From: Candidatus Peribacteria bacterium
GTDB lineage: Bacteria; Patescibacteriota; Gracilibacteria; UBA1369; 2-02-FULL-48-14
Direction: 5' to 3'
Assembly: GCA_943357175.1 (NCBI GenBank)
Contig: CALRGE010000002.1
Coordinates: 62,001-126,000, forward strand
DNA: 64,000 nt
This document shows positions 16,696-24,668 of this stretch, piece after piece. The notes beneath the pieces are model-generated. The model ran no database searches and was not told where the DNA came from. It saw nothing but the letters and a program-made list of their open reading frames with translations. The first letter of the stretch is position 1. Each line of letters opens with the position of its first letter. A program made the translations under genes and the position numbers.

Positions 16696-18279
16696 ATGAA
16701 AACTCGTCATAAAAAACTCAAAGTCACATCAGTTCTACTCAGCATCCTTCTTATTTTTGGAGTGAAGCGTGGAATTGACTATGCCTCCGCTCCAACAGAA
16801 GCAAAAGACTGCGATTTTATTTTTCCAGAGTCGGTAGATCAAACAAAAACCACAACAATTATTCTACAAAATCCTCTCAATTTTGAGCAGGAGGGTGGTT
16901 TAATAAACGACGCCAGCTGTCTAAATAAAACTGCGATTTACGGGATCGTAAAAGTGAATACTTCAGACGAAATAAAAATCGCTCTACAATTCGCCAAAGA
17001 AAATAACCTCAAAATTACTCCTGCCGGGGAGCGCCACAGCATGGGTGGCCAGTCTTTTTTGCAAAATGGCCTCGTGTTAGATATGCGCAATTTTAATGAA
17101 ATGAAACTTGATAAAGAAAATAAAATTCTCACTGTTCAAACTGGTGCAAAGTGGGCAGATGTTCAGGAGCTTCTCGATGGGGAGGGTCTTTCTGTGAAGG
17201 CAATGCAGTCAATAAATATTTTCACAGTTGGAGGAACTCTCAGTGTTAACGCTCACGGAATTGCGCATAATCCTGGGCAAATTGCGTCCACTGTTAAATC
17301 AATGCGCATTATGACTGCTGACGGGAATATTCTCACTGCAAGCCCGACAGAAAATGCCGAACTTTTCTCACATGCACTCGGCGGTTACGGCCTATTCGGT
17401 GTAATTCTCGATGTGGATTTAGAAGTTGTGCCCAACGAAATTTACAAGTGGTCCACTAATTACATCGACTACAAAGATTTCCCTGATTTTTACACAAAAA
17501 ATATTGCCGACAATGACAAGCTAGGTTTGATGTATTCGCGAATTTCAATTTCTCCAACTTCTTACTTAACTGAAACTGCAGTTCACACTTTTGAAAAAAC
17601 TGAATCTACTGAAACCATACCGCCGCTTGTTACAGAAAAATTAACTTGGGTTGGCCGACTAATAATAAACTTTTCAAAAACCGGTGATTTCGGAAAATGG
17701 TTACGCTGGACTCTTGAAAAAAATCTCGAACCAAAAGTTCACACCTGCGTCAGCAGAAATGAGGCGATGAGTGCGAATGAAGTTTGCGACGTTTCCAGAA
17801 ATCAGCAAATGTACGACTCAATGGGCTACCTAAAAAATAAACTTGCAGATACAGATATTCTTCAGGAATATTTTATTCCACCTGAAAAAATGGCAGATTT
17901 TGTTGACGGACTTCGCTCAACTGTAATCGCAAATAATGCAAATCTTCTGAATGTAACAATTCGAATAGTTCACAAAGACTCAATAACTTCACTGCCTTAT
18001 GCAAAAGATGATAGGTTCGCTTTCGTGCTTTACTTCAATCAAAAACTGAATGAAGCCGATTCAAAAATTCTTCAAAAAACTACAAGTGATTTAATTGATC
18101 TCGCAGAAAACTTGGGCGGCACTTTCTATCTACCTTATCAGCTCTACTATTCGAGCGAGCAACTTCGCAAAGCTTATCCGGAAGTGGATGCATTTTTTAC
18201 CGCCAAAAAAATCTACGATCCTTCAGAGATTTTTATGAACAAGTGGTATGAGAAATACTCAGTTCATACAAGCCTCTAG
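16696..18279 (+). CDS. Membrane-anchored FAD-linked oxidoreductase, gulonolactone/arabinono-lactone oxidase type
   Basis: 527 aa. An N-terminal membrane anchor (about 10-30) precedes a PCMH-type FAD domain: ITPAGERHSMGGQSF near 110, the LVLDMRNFNEMKLD strand, and GGTLSVNAHG, which contacts flavin. The C-terminus ends FFTAKKIYDPSEIFMNKWYEKY, the ALO-type ending. Family members oxidise aldonolactones or sugars with O2 or another acceptor. The anchor suggests action at the outer face of the membrane. A TATACT box at 16678-16683 lies 12 nt before the ATG. The 3' end overlaps the convergent lipoprotein gene by 21 bp. Confidence 0.88.
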   Translation: MKTRHKKLKVTSVLLSILLIFGVKRGIDYASAPTEAKDCDFIFPESVDQTKTTTIILQNPLNFEQEGGLINDASCLNKTAIYGIVKVNTSDEIKIALQFAKENNLKITPAGERHSMGGQSFLQNGLVLDMRNFNEMKLDKENKILTVQTGAKWADVQELLDGEGLSVKAMQSINIFTVGGTLSVNAHGIAHNPGQIASTVKSMRIMTADGNILTASPTENAELFSHALGGYGLFGVILDVDLEVVPNEIYKWSTNYIDYKDFPDFYTKNIADNDKLGLMYSRISISPTSYLTETAVHTFEKTESTETIPPLVTEKLTWVGRLIINFSKTGDFGKWLRWTLEKNLEPKVHTCVSRNEAMSANEVCDVSRNQQMYDSMGYLKNKLADTDILQEYFIPPEKMADFVDGLRSTVIANNANLLNVTIRIVHKDSITSLPYAKDDRFAFVLYFNQKLNEADSKILQKTTSDLIDLAENLGGTFYLPYQLYYSSEQLRKAYPEVDAFFTAKKIYDPSEIFMNKWYEKYSVHTSL

Positions 18280-19413
18280 CTCACTCATAGCATCACCGGA
18301 AATATTTACAGGATTCCCGTTAGTCGCATAGTGAATTTTGCTATTCGACTCAAATTCTTCATCTGGATAACTTGTTTGAACAGGTTCAGATAGTTCAAAA
18401 GTTCCAGGCATTTCATATGCAGTTGAGATTGGCGCAATTGCTGCAATCTTTAGATCATCCGCGCTACAAGTATTTGCAAAATCTTGCCAATAAAGTCGCA
18501 CAGTCCCATCCGGCATAGTCACAGCTTCAGGAACGCTAGCCTGAGAAACAACTTTTTCCAAATCGGTCCAATTAATCAAATCAGTACTTGTTGTGCGGTA
18601 AATTCCTCGTGCGCAAAGTTCACAACTTGAACCCATTTTACAACTCTTCGCTGTATCACTTGGAATACCTTTAATAAAAAGAACCCAAGTCCCATCGGCT
18701 CTGTGACCGATTGCAGTGTCGCTCAATAGTATGTCATCAGAATGAATAACCTTTGTTGTATCGCCGTAGTCTAAGTCGGCAATTGTCTCAACAGGAGTCT
18801 CCAAAACACAGATAGACTTTAAATCTTTTGCGCTATTTTCGGCATCGCTCATCTTAGCCAAATATGTTTCACCACCAATCATGTGGAAAACATAATTGCT
18901 ACCATCCACATCAAATACTTGAGAAGTTTTTCCTGATGTAATTGATCTCGTATCTTTACATCCTTTCTCTGAACTCGGTCCTATTGCAATTACTTCATTA
19001 TCATCCACAAGAGGACAGCTCGACTCGCTGTACAGTAAATAACCAACACCTCTGCTGTCATCTCGTCCACTCTCAGAAGTTAATGCCCATGATCCATTTG
19101 AAAGATAACTAAAAACCGGATCGCCATATGTCTCAGTATTTCCATCTCCACCTATTTTCCAATCAAGCGCATCAACTCCATAACTGTTCACAATAATACC
19201 ATCTGCACTTTTTCCTACTCTCACAGAATTTTCTCCTGAGCCATTTTTCATATTTCCAACGTATTGGTAGAAGAATGGGATAATCGCATCAGTAGTATTT
19301 ATTGCAACCTGTTCTGGGACTGTTTCAACTTCAACTTGCTTAGACAGCGGCTCATCACCGCAGCCAAATAAAAATAAAGAACCTAATAAGAAAGAGAATA
19401 GAATTTTTCGCAT
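18259..19413 (-). CDS. Putative lipoprotein, probable beta-propeller
   Basis: The 384-aa protein starts with a lipoprotein signal: MRKILFSFLLGSLFLFGCGDE, with Cys in the lipobox LFGC. The mature part is rich in short beta strands ending in Trp/Tyr and Asp-Gly turns (SNGSWALTSESGRD, ADGTWVLFIKG, PDGTVRLYWQDF), with repeated Asp-Gly-x-Trp/Arg units at roughly regular spacing. That is a pattern of five-bladed propellers such as GH43/GH32-like folds. I see no catalytic set that settles an enzyme, so the function is open. It is 24 bp downstream of the HAD gene on the same strand and may be co-transcribed. Confidence 0.7.
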   Translation of the reverse strand: MRKILFSFLLGSLFLFGCGDEPLSKQVEVETVPEQVAINTTDAIIPFFYQYVGNMKNGSGENSVRVGKSADGIIVNSYGVDALDWKIGGDGNTETYGDPVFSYLSNGSWALTSESGRDDSRGVGYLLYSESSCPLVDDNEVIAIGPSSEKGCKDTRSITSGKTSQVFDVDGSNYVFHMIGGETYLAKMSDAENSAKDLKSICVLETPVETIADLDYGDTTKVIHSDDILLSDTAIGHRADGTWVLFIKGIPSDTAKSCKMGSSCELCARGIYRTTSTDLINWTDLEKVVSQASVPEAVTMPDGTVRLYWQDFANTCSADDLKIAAIAPISTAYEMPGTFELSEPVQTSYPDEEFESNSKIHYATNGNPVNISGDAMSELEACMN

Positions 19414-19437
19414 ATGATTTAGTGAAGTGTAGAAATT

Positions 19438-20283
19438 CTAGTCTACTTTAGGCACAAATTGCAATAAGCCCAAAATTTCATCAGGATGATTTGCCGTTTT
19501 TATATTTTCCTGTGCACCGCCACCAATTGCAACATTCCGGCTTGCAACTCTCGGCGGCGCCATTTTTTGAATTCTATCAATGAAATCCTGACTCGTTGAT
19601 CCATATGCTGCATGAATTCCCAAGCAGTTATATGATCTAGCCAACCCCATATCTTTCGCCATATTATCACCAATTATAGCAACCTTTTCAGCTATTTCAG
19701 CACGAGTCATATTCAGAATTTTTTCTAGATCCACATGAGGTTTTTCTTCGGGAAGATCAGACTGAGGGACCATACTTGCAATCGGATAGCGAAATTTCTC
19801 AGGTAAATTAGGAACATCACCACTTGGCATCGAATAAATTTCCTCAAAATATTGCCCAAGTTTCGAAAATCGAAGCCTTGCTTTTGCCTGCCTTTCGGTT
19901 GCATCTGTCACGACAATTTGTCTCACGCCATTTGCATTTAGTGTTTTCACTGTTTCAGGAATCCCTTGGTAAACTTTTAAATTTTCTCTACGGACTTTAC
20001 TGAAGGAACTCTGTGCTTTAATTGCACAGTCATCTCGATCGAAATTCTCAAGATGAGCAAAAAACCCAGCCTCATCAAGACCCTGAACTAGCCCTTCATC
20101 TTCAAGAGTACCTTTTATGGAATAAAACTTTTTCATTGCTTCCGCGGTTTCACCAAAACTCTTTCCAGCAATTTCAGAAATCGTGCCGCACATTGCCTCA
20201 TAAGCTGGTACTGCATAAGCCATCCAATTCCAAATTGTATTATCTCCGTCCCAAATTGCTAGTTCGAGTTTGTTCAATGCCAC
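19438..20283 (-). CDS. HAD-superfamily hydrolase
   Basis: 281 aa starting at a GTG codon. All four HAD motifs are visible: WDGDNTIW (nucleophile Asp12, acid/base Asp14), VVTDATE (motif II), EEKPHVD (Lys of motif III) and IIGDNMAKD (motif IV). A large helical cap separates motifs I and II. It is most likely a small-molecule phosphatase; the substrate is unknown. Its start overlaps the stop of a 58-codon upstream gene by 10 bp, which implies translational coupling. Confidence 0.88.
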   Translation of the reverse strand: MALNKLELAIWDGDNTIWNWMAYAVPAYEAMCGTISEIAGKSFGETAEAMKKFYSIKGTLEDEGLVQGLDEAGFFAHLENFDRDDCAIKAQSSFSKVRRENLKVYQGIPETVKTLNANGVRQIVVTDATERQAKARLRFSKLGQYFEEIYSMPSGDVPNLPEKFRYPIASMVPQSDLPEEKPHVDLEKILNMTRAEIAEKVAIIGDNMAKDMGLARSYNCLGIHAAYGSTSQDFIDRIQKMAPPRVASRNVAIGGGAQENIKTANHPDEILGLLQFVPKVD

Positions 20284-20450
20284 GCAGATGTATCTCTAAG
20301 GTATGCCATCACATCCTCTCCATAACCGAGCCTTGCAGCATTAACTTTAGCTTCTGCCCGTGCACGCTCCATTAACGTTTGTGGTCGGATTACTTCCTGA
20401 GTTTCGGGTGTTGATTCAGTCTGATCAACTCGGTCTGCTTCATTAGACAT
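20274..20450 (-). CDS. Small protein upstream of and overlapping the HAD hydrolase
   Basis: A 58-aa reading frame that begins ATG at 20450 and stops TGA at 20276-20274, inside the HAD gene start. The product begins MSNEADRVDQ and has an acidic, Thr/Pro-rich first half and a helical second half (MERARAEAKVNAARLG). The frame is supported by a good promoter just upstream (20472-20500) and by the overlap with the GTG start of the next gene. No family is recognised; it could be a partner or simply a coupling leader peptide. Confidence 0.6.
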   Translation of the reverse strand: MSNEADRVDQTESTPETQEVIRPQTLMERARAEAKVNAARLGYGEDVMAYLRDTSAWH

Positions 20451-20471
20451 AAATATAAATTAAGTGACAAC

Positions 20472-20500
20472 GTTTTAGCACGTTGAAACAGATTAGTCAA
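20472..20500 (-). promoter_or_regulatory. Promoter of the small gene / HAD operon
   Basis: Minus strand: TTGACT (20500-20495), 17-bp spacer, TAAAAC (20477-20472). It is the only good promoter before the start at 20450. Confidence 0.55.
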
Positions 20501-20609
20501 GGCTAGCTGTATACTTAACAGGGTTGCACCGCAGAGATTGACTATAAATTTCGGAAATAGTAAAATTAAAAACGGTACTGCAAAAAGTACTTTTCGGGAT
20601 CACCCGCGA

Positions 20610-20629
20610 CCCTGTCAGAAATGACAGGG
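20610..20629. terminator. Perfect 8-bp hairpin with GAAA loop between two minus-strand operons
   Basis: CCCTGTCA-GAAA-TGACAGGG. It lies 8 bp past the mazF stop on the minus strand and has T5 a few bases downstream on the plus strand. It may stop transcription in either direction. The stable GNRA-type loop appears when read on the plus strand. Confidence 0.5.
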
Positions 20630-20636
20630 GACATTT

Positions 20637-21029
20637 TTAATGATAGAGATTTCGAAATCCAACCCTAATTTGCTCGAAATCAACATGCTCCAGCTCACCA
20701 AGCCTTCTGTGTAACCTTCTGTAGTCAATTGAACGCAACTGATGCAGACAGGCACATACTTCTATATCCTTCTCTCTAAATTTAACATACCAAGTTCCAC
20801 TTTTTATCTTGGTAGTGGTAGGAATTACAAGATAAAAACCATGTGCTAATTTTCTAAAAATTATTACTGGTCTTGAAAAATACTCACTTTTACCACTAAG
20901 CTCCGCACCCACATTCTCACCTATACTTGCCCACCATATCTCTCCTTCAGAAACATAAGGGGCTTTATGAATTATTGAATCTAATCTTTCTTTCAAACCA
21001 ATCCATTCTAAAAATTTTTTGATATACAT
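20637..21029 (-). CDS. PemK/MazF-family endoribonuclease toxin, no visible antitoxin
   Basis: 130 aa. After a helical 28-residue extension (WIGLKERLDSIIHKAP) the MazF fold begins: EGEIWWASIGENVGAEL, then SRPVIIFRKLAHGFYLVIPTTTK. The C-terminal CLHQLRSIDYRRLHRRLGEL matches the QxRxID..RL signature of the family. MazF enzymes cut mRNA at short motifs. The usual small antitoxin gene is absent: upstream there are only 73 bp, holding copy B of the shared ATTCAGGACT element. The toxin may thus be controlled transcriptionally or may serve another role. Confidence 0.85.
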   Translation of the reverse strand: MYIKKFLEWIGLKERLDSIIHKAPYVSEGEIWWASIGENVGAELSGKSEYFSRPVIIFRKLAHGFYLVIPTTTKIKSGTWYVKFREKDIEVCACLHQLRSIDYRRLHRRLGELEHVDFEQIRVGFRNLYH

Positions 21030-21066
21030 AGTTAAAATTATGTAAAATCATTATAAAACTAGAAAG

Positions 21067-21091
21067 CTGAATTAGTCCTGAATAAAACCTG
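21067..21091 (-). promoter_or_regulatory. Shared ATTCAGGACT element, copy B (upstream of mazF)
   Basis: Toward mazF: CAGG, the core ATTCAGGACT, then AATTCAG, in 11-bp steps. AGGACT is followed after 18 nt by a perfect TATAAT (21055-21050). Distance to the mazF start is 37 bp. Similarity to copy C extends beyond 25 bp on both sides (TTTAGT and AATTTAT before, CTTT after). Confidence 0.65.
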
Positions 21092-21102
21092 TATAAATTA
21101 CA

Positions 21103-21387
21103 CTAAACTTTCCTCCTCTCTAGCGCCATCTTGTATCCTCCAGTCCCGTTGTTTAACCAATGGGCAATTCGAGTGACTGTTGCTGTGCTAGTACCGGTTT
21201 TTTTTGCGATTGTTCGGTAGGGGATTCCTTCTTCAATCATTTTCAATGCATCCCATCTTTCAGACATACATTTCAGTTCTGAAAGAGTGCATAAATCACG
21301 GAAGAATTTTTCACATTCATCGACATTTTTAAGAGTCAAAATCGCGTCAAACAAACTATCTAATTTTAATTCTTTCATATGTGACAA
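21103..21387 (-). CDS. TrpR-like (YerC/YecD family) DNA-binding protein
   Basis: 94 aa, all-helical, with the TrpR-family helix-turn-helix: LCTLSELKCMSERWDALKMIEEGIPYRTIAKKTGTSTATVTRIAHWLNNG. YerC/YecD proteins are TrpR relatives of poorly known role in many bacteria; they lack clear tryptophan-pocket conservation. It overlaps the end of msrA by 13 bp and is read after it, so the two form an operon. The shorter start at Met4 (21378) is also possible. It is a candidate regulator for nearby genes, including the adjacent ATTCAGGACT site, but that is untested. Confidence 0.88.
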   Translation of the reverse strand: MSHMKELKLDSLFDAILTLKNVDECEKFFRDLCTLSELKCMSERWDALKMIEEGIPYRTIAKKTGTSTATVTRIAHWLNNGTGGYKMALERRKV

Positions 21388-21848
21388 GAGCTTAAACCTT
21401 TTTTTGCAAGATATTGCTGGTGATAATCTTCGGCTTTGTAAAATTTATCGGCCGGAACAATTTGAGTAACTATTGTTTTACCATTCCACTTTCCCGCAAT
21501 AGCCTCCTTCGATTTTTCTGCAGCTACTTTCTGTTCTTCATTATGATAGAAAATTACAGATCGATATTGCGAGCCAACATCAGGACCCTGACGATTGAAA
21601 GTGGTTGGATTGTGATTTTGCCAAAAAAGCTCCAACAAATCTTCATATTTCACCTTAGATGGGTCAAATTCAATCTGAACAACCTCCGCGTGATTTGTAT
21701 TTCCATAGCAAACCATATCGTAAGTTACATCAGGAACATTACCGCCTTCATAACCAACAGCAGTATCAATTACACCTTCTGTAGTCCTGAAAGTTTCCTC
21801 TACTCCCCAAAAACAACCCGCCCCGAATGTTGCCAATTCATTTTTCAT
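21375..21848 (-). CDS. msrA: Peptide methionine-S-sulfoxide reductase
   Basis: 157 aa. It repairs oxidised methionine (S form) in proteins. The catalytic Cys12 lies in the GAGCFWGVEE signature, with the conserved HAEVVQIEFDP strand, the NHNPTTFNRQGPDVGSQYRSVIF block and a candidate resolving Cys155 near the C-terminus. It is the first gene of an msrA-TrpR-like operon. The promoter lies back-to-back with that of the aspartokinase-like gene, and its -10 ends 6 nt before the ATG, predicting a leaderless message. Confidence 0.97.
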   Translation of the reverse strand: MKNELATFGAGCFWGVEETFRTTEGVIDTAVGYEGGNVPDVTYDMVCYGNTNHAEVVQIEFDPSKVKYEDLLELFWQNHNPTTFNRQGPDVGSQYRSVIFYHNEEQKVAAEKSKEAIAGKWNGKTIVTQIVPADKFYKAEDYHQQYLAKKGLSSCHI

Positions 21849-21854
21849 GCTTCA

Positions 21855-21882
21855 ATTATAGCTTGCCCACGCCAAAATTCAA
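21855..21882 (-). promoter_or_regulatory. msrA promoter; predicts a leaderless mRNA
   Basis: Minus strand: TTGAAT (21882-21877), 16-bp spacer, TATAAT (21860-21855), then 6 nt to the ATG. Its -35 abuts the -35 of the divergent promoter. Confidence 0.7.
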
Positions 21883-21911
21883 TTGACTATTACAGATTAA
21901 AAGACTAAAAA
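21883..21911 (+). promoter_or_regulatory. Promoter of the aspartokinase-like/lysA operon; near-leaderless
   Basis: TTGACT (21883-21888), 17-bp spacer, TAAAAA (21906-21911), then 8 nt to the ATG at 21920. There is no room for a lysine riboswitch. Confidence 0.65.
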
Positions 21912-21919
21912 GTCTACTT

Positions 21920-23467
21920 ATGCAAAACTATAATTCAGCAAGGGAAGCTTTTAACCGGGTTCCAACGAAAGTTCGTAAGGTTGGTGGAGAGAATGCTCCT
22001 GAGTTTATTCAGAATGTTGAAAACATAAAAGATGGCAATTTAGATGATGACACGCAAATCCTAGTTTTTTCAGCATTGAAAAGTCTTGATCCTCGTCATG
22101 CGGTATTTACTTTGCCGACAAGAGAAAAGAATGGCCCTGGTTTTAATACAACTTCTCATCTTATTGAGATGGCAAACTTCTTGATAGATCGAGATCTTGA
22201 GAATGCCTTACTTTATCTTAATAAAGTAGAAGATTTTACTAGACAAATTGTACGAGAAAAAATGGAGCCGGAATTCCAAGAAGAAATTCATGTTTTAATT
22301 GGCATAGAATTTTTAAGAATGATGACCATCTTAGAGGAGGCTGCAGAGAATCTCGATAAAATTCAAGTTTTAGGTAAAGATTACATCTACAGAGGCAAAG
22401 ATGGTAACTATACAAGTTTCACAGGGTTTGGGGAAAACTTATGCCAGAAAATTTACTCAAAATATTTAAAAATGAAGGGTTTAAAAGTGGGTGAACTTAA
22501 TCCTGAAGATAATATCACGCGTATTTTTGAAGATGATCCTGCTGAAGCCATGAGAAAGGAAAGATTTAAAATTTCACAATTGAGACGCTCATTTGCCATA
22601 CAACTTCACGAAGTACTTGAAGATAAACCTGATGTCGTCATTACTGGTGGTTGGGAGTCACTAGTAGCAACTATGAGAAATTATAGTGACAAAAAGGCAG
22701 CTTTGATTGCTCAGGCTTTGAAGAGTTTGAATTACGATGTGCTCTATGTAAATGAAAAAAAAGACCGGATGTTGAGTGCCGATCAAGGTGTTTTAGGTCC
22801 TGAAAATGGCGCTATTCCAATTGAAAGAATGAATTACCATTTCCTTAAAGATTTAACAAATTCTCGTGGTGCTGATACTCCTGTTCTACATTCTGATGTT
22901 GCAGAGATGTTGGAATCATATGATATTCCTACCGTTATTATGAATCCCTTCGGTAAATCTATTGAAGGTACTCTGATTACCAGAGATTATATGCCCAAAA
23001 AAAGTGGGTCTGAGCTGATCGCAAGTAAGCCAATTAAGGCTGCTATAACAGTTAAGGCAGGTGACATGTCTCAGGAAGGTATTGAAGCTGTAATTTCTGA
23101 TTATTTTTCAAAATTATCAATTGATACAACTTACACAACGACCAATACAATTTTTTATACCTTTGATGGCGATGTTTCCGAAGATCAAAGAGCAGAACTT
23201 GAGACAATACTTCAGAAGAAATTTGCCCCACAATATAAAGTCGGTCTAAAAAAGGATTTAGCTTTCGTTTTCTGTTTGGGTAACAATGTGGATGCAATTT
23301 TAGAAAATGCCAAAGGAACAATTGCTCTTATAGATGCAAAAATTAAACCCTCAAAATTACATGCTGATGATGAGGAATCAGTAGTTTGCTTCTTAGTGCC
23401 AGAAAAAGATAGAATCAACGCAGTCCGAGTTCTTCACAAAGCAATAATTTCAAATCATGGAAAATAA
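21920..23467 (+). CDS. Divergent aspartokinase-like protein with C-terminal ACT-like region
   Basis: 515 aa. The order of parts follows aspartokinase. An N-terminal strand-loop (KVGGENA from Lys20) stands where the family has KFGGTS. The second block ITGGWESLVATMRNYSDKKAALIAQAL stands where GRGGSD.TA is expected, then YDVLYVNEKKDRMLSADQGVL, then TPVLHSDVAEMLESYDIPTVIMNPFGKSIEGTLIT, the end of the kinase domain. Residues about 375-515 look like ACT domains. The Thr-Ser of the first motif is lost (Glu-Asn), while the Lys and the Ser-Asp are kept, so activity is uncertain. Its stop overlaps lysA by 11 bp, which supports a role in lysine/diaminopimelate synthesis or its control. Confidence 0.7.
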   Translation: MQNYNSAREAFNRVPTKVRKVGGENAPEFIQNVENIKDGNLDDDTQILVFSALKSLDPRHAVFTLPTREKNGPGFNTTSHLIEMANFLIDRDLENALLYLNKVEDFTRQIVREKMEPEFQEEIHVLIGIEFLRMMTILEEAAENLDKIQVLGKDYIYRGKDGNYTSFTGFGENLCQKIYSKYLKMKGLKVGELNPEDNITRIFEDDPAEAMRKERFKISQLRRSFAIQLHEVLEDKPDVVITGGWESLVATMRNYSDKKAALIAQALKSLNYDVLYVNEKKDRMLSADQGVLGPENGAIPIERMNYHFLKDLTNSRGADTPVLHSDVAEMLESYDIPTVIMNPFGKSIEGTLITRDYMPKKSGSELIASKPIKAAITVKAGDMSQEGIEAVISDYFSKLSIDTTYTTTNTIFYTFDGDVSEDQRAELETILQKKFAPQYKVGLKKDLAFVFCLGNNVDAILENAKGTIALIDAKIKPSKLHADDEESVVCFLVPEKDRINAVRVLHKAIISNHGK

Positions 23468-24668
23468 AGATTATCTCGAGCTTAGGAAAGAATTCGGTAG
23501 CCCGATTTTTGTTTATGAAGAGGAAAAACTGCGTCATGCAGCTACTGAAATGCTATCTTTTAAAGCACCATTCGGTTTGAAAATTCGTTTTGCAATGAAG
23601 GCAAATTCAAATCGCACAATTTTACGACTTTTTGATTCGATGGGAATTCACATAGATGCGAGTAGTGATTTTGAAGTTCAAAGGGCAATTCTTGCCGGAA
23701 TCGATACATCAAAAATTCTTTTAACTTCACAGGAAATTCCGAATGATATTAAGAAAACTGTTGATACTGGAATTGAATATAACGCCACTTCACTTCACCA
23801 ATTAGAAGAGTATGGAAAAGCTTTCCACGGCGGAGATATTAGTATCCGAATAAATCCGGGTGAAATGGGCATAGATAGTTCAAGCCATGACAAAACTAAG
23901 GTAAATGGTGAAGATGCAGGTTTTGGAATTCAGCATGCCAGCCTTATCGATGCTAAGGGCATTATTTCAAAATATAACTTGAAAGTTATTCGCCTTCACA
24001 CTCATATTGGGTCCGGCTCAGATCCTGAGGCTTGGGCTGAAGCTGCTAAAGTTAGCTCGAGTTTCTTGAAAGAATTTCCTGAAACTAAAATTCTTAATCT
24101 TGGAGGTGGATTTAAAGTTGGCCGTATGCCAGGAGAAAAAAATGCTAACATTGCTGAGATTAGCGAACGCGTTTCTAAAATGCTTGAAGATTTTCATGCC
24201 GAGACCGGTCGTAAAATTTTCCTTGAACTTGAGCCGGGAACTTTTCTAACTGCAAATGCGGGTACAATCCTTGCTACGATTCAAGATGTCACAATAGATG
24301 TTAATAAAATTCTAAAGTTGGATTGTGGAATGAGTGAAATAATTCGACCTGCACTTTACGGAGCTGAACACCATCTAACTGTGATTCCAGCAACAGAAAG
24401 GCAAGAAGAATATGAAGAGGCTATTGTGATTGGTCATGCTTGTGAGCACGCAGATGTACTTACAGCTGGAAAGGCTAGAAAAATGCTAAGAGCTCAGATC
24501 GGCGACATTCTTCTGATTGGCGGTGCAGGCTCTTACTGCTCTTCAATGGCCACAAAAAATTACTGCTCATTCCCAGAAGCCGCCGAAGTCATGATTGATT
24601 TGAATGGTAAAGCTCGACTAATTCGAAAACGCCAAACAATGCAGCAGATGATTCAAAACGAATTATAA
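23457..24668 (+). CDS. lysA: Diaminopimelate decarboxylase (fold III PLP enzyme)
   Basis: 403 aa. It is predicted to convert meso-diaminopimelate to lysine, although related substrates are possible. PLP lysine Lys48 lies in RFAMKANSN. The HTHIGSGSD phosphate/substrate loop, the NLGGGF glycine loop, ELEPGTFL and the C-terminal GHACEHADVL, where the dimer-partner Cys sits in the family's CESxD motif, are all visible. The gene is translationally coupled to the aspartokinase-like gene and converges with a LysE-family exporter gene, giving a coherent synthesis and export set. No dapA/B/D genes are in the window. Confidence 0.88.
   Translation: MENKDYLELRKEFGSPIFVYEEEKLRHAATEMLSFKAPFGLKIRFAMKANSNRTILRLFDSMGIHIDASSDFEVQRAILAGIDTSKILLTSQEIPNDIKKTVDTGIEYNATSLHQLEEYGKAFHGGDISIRINPGEMGIDSSSHDKTKVNGEDAGFGIQHASLIDAKGIISKYNLKVIRLHTHIGSGSDPEAWAEAAKVSSSFLKEFPETKILNLGGGFKVGRMPGEKNANIAEISERVSKMLEDFHAETGRKIFLELEPGTFLTANAGTILATIQDVTIDVNKILKLDCGMSEIIRPALYGAEHHLTVIPATERQEEYEEAIVIGHACEHADVLTAGKARKMLRAQIGDILLIGGAGSYCSSMATKNYCSFPEAAEVMIDLNGKARLIRKRQTMQQMIQNEL

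Noticed and set aside
20610-20629. REP-like dispersed repeat
   Set aside because: The CCCTGTCA hairpin occurs only once in this window, so I list it as a hairpin near a gene end only.
21889-21919. Lysine riboswitch before the aspartokinase-like/lysA operon
   Set aside because: The promoter leaves at most about one nucleotide of leader.
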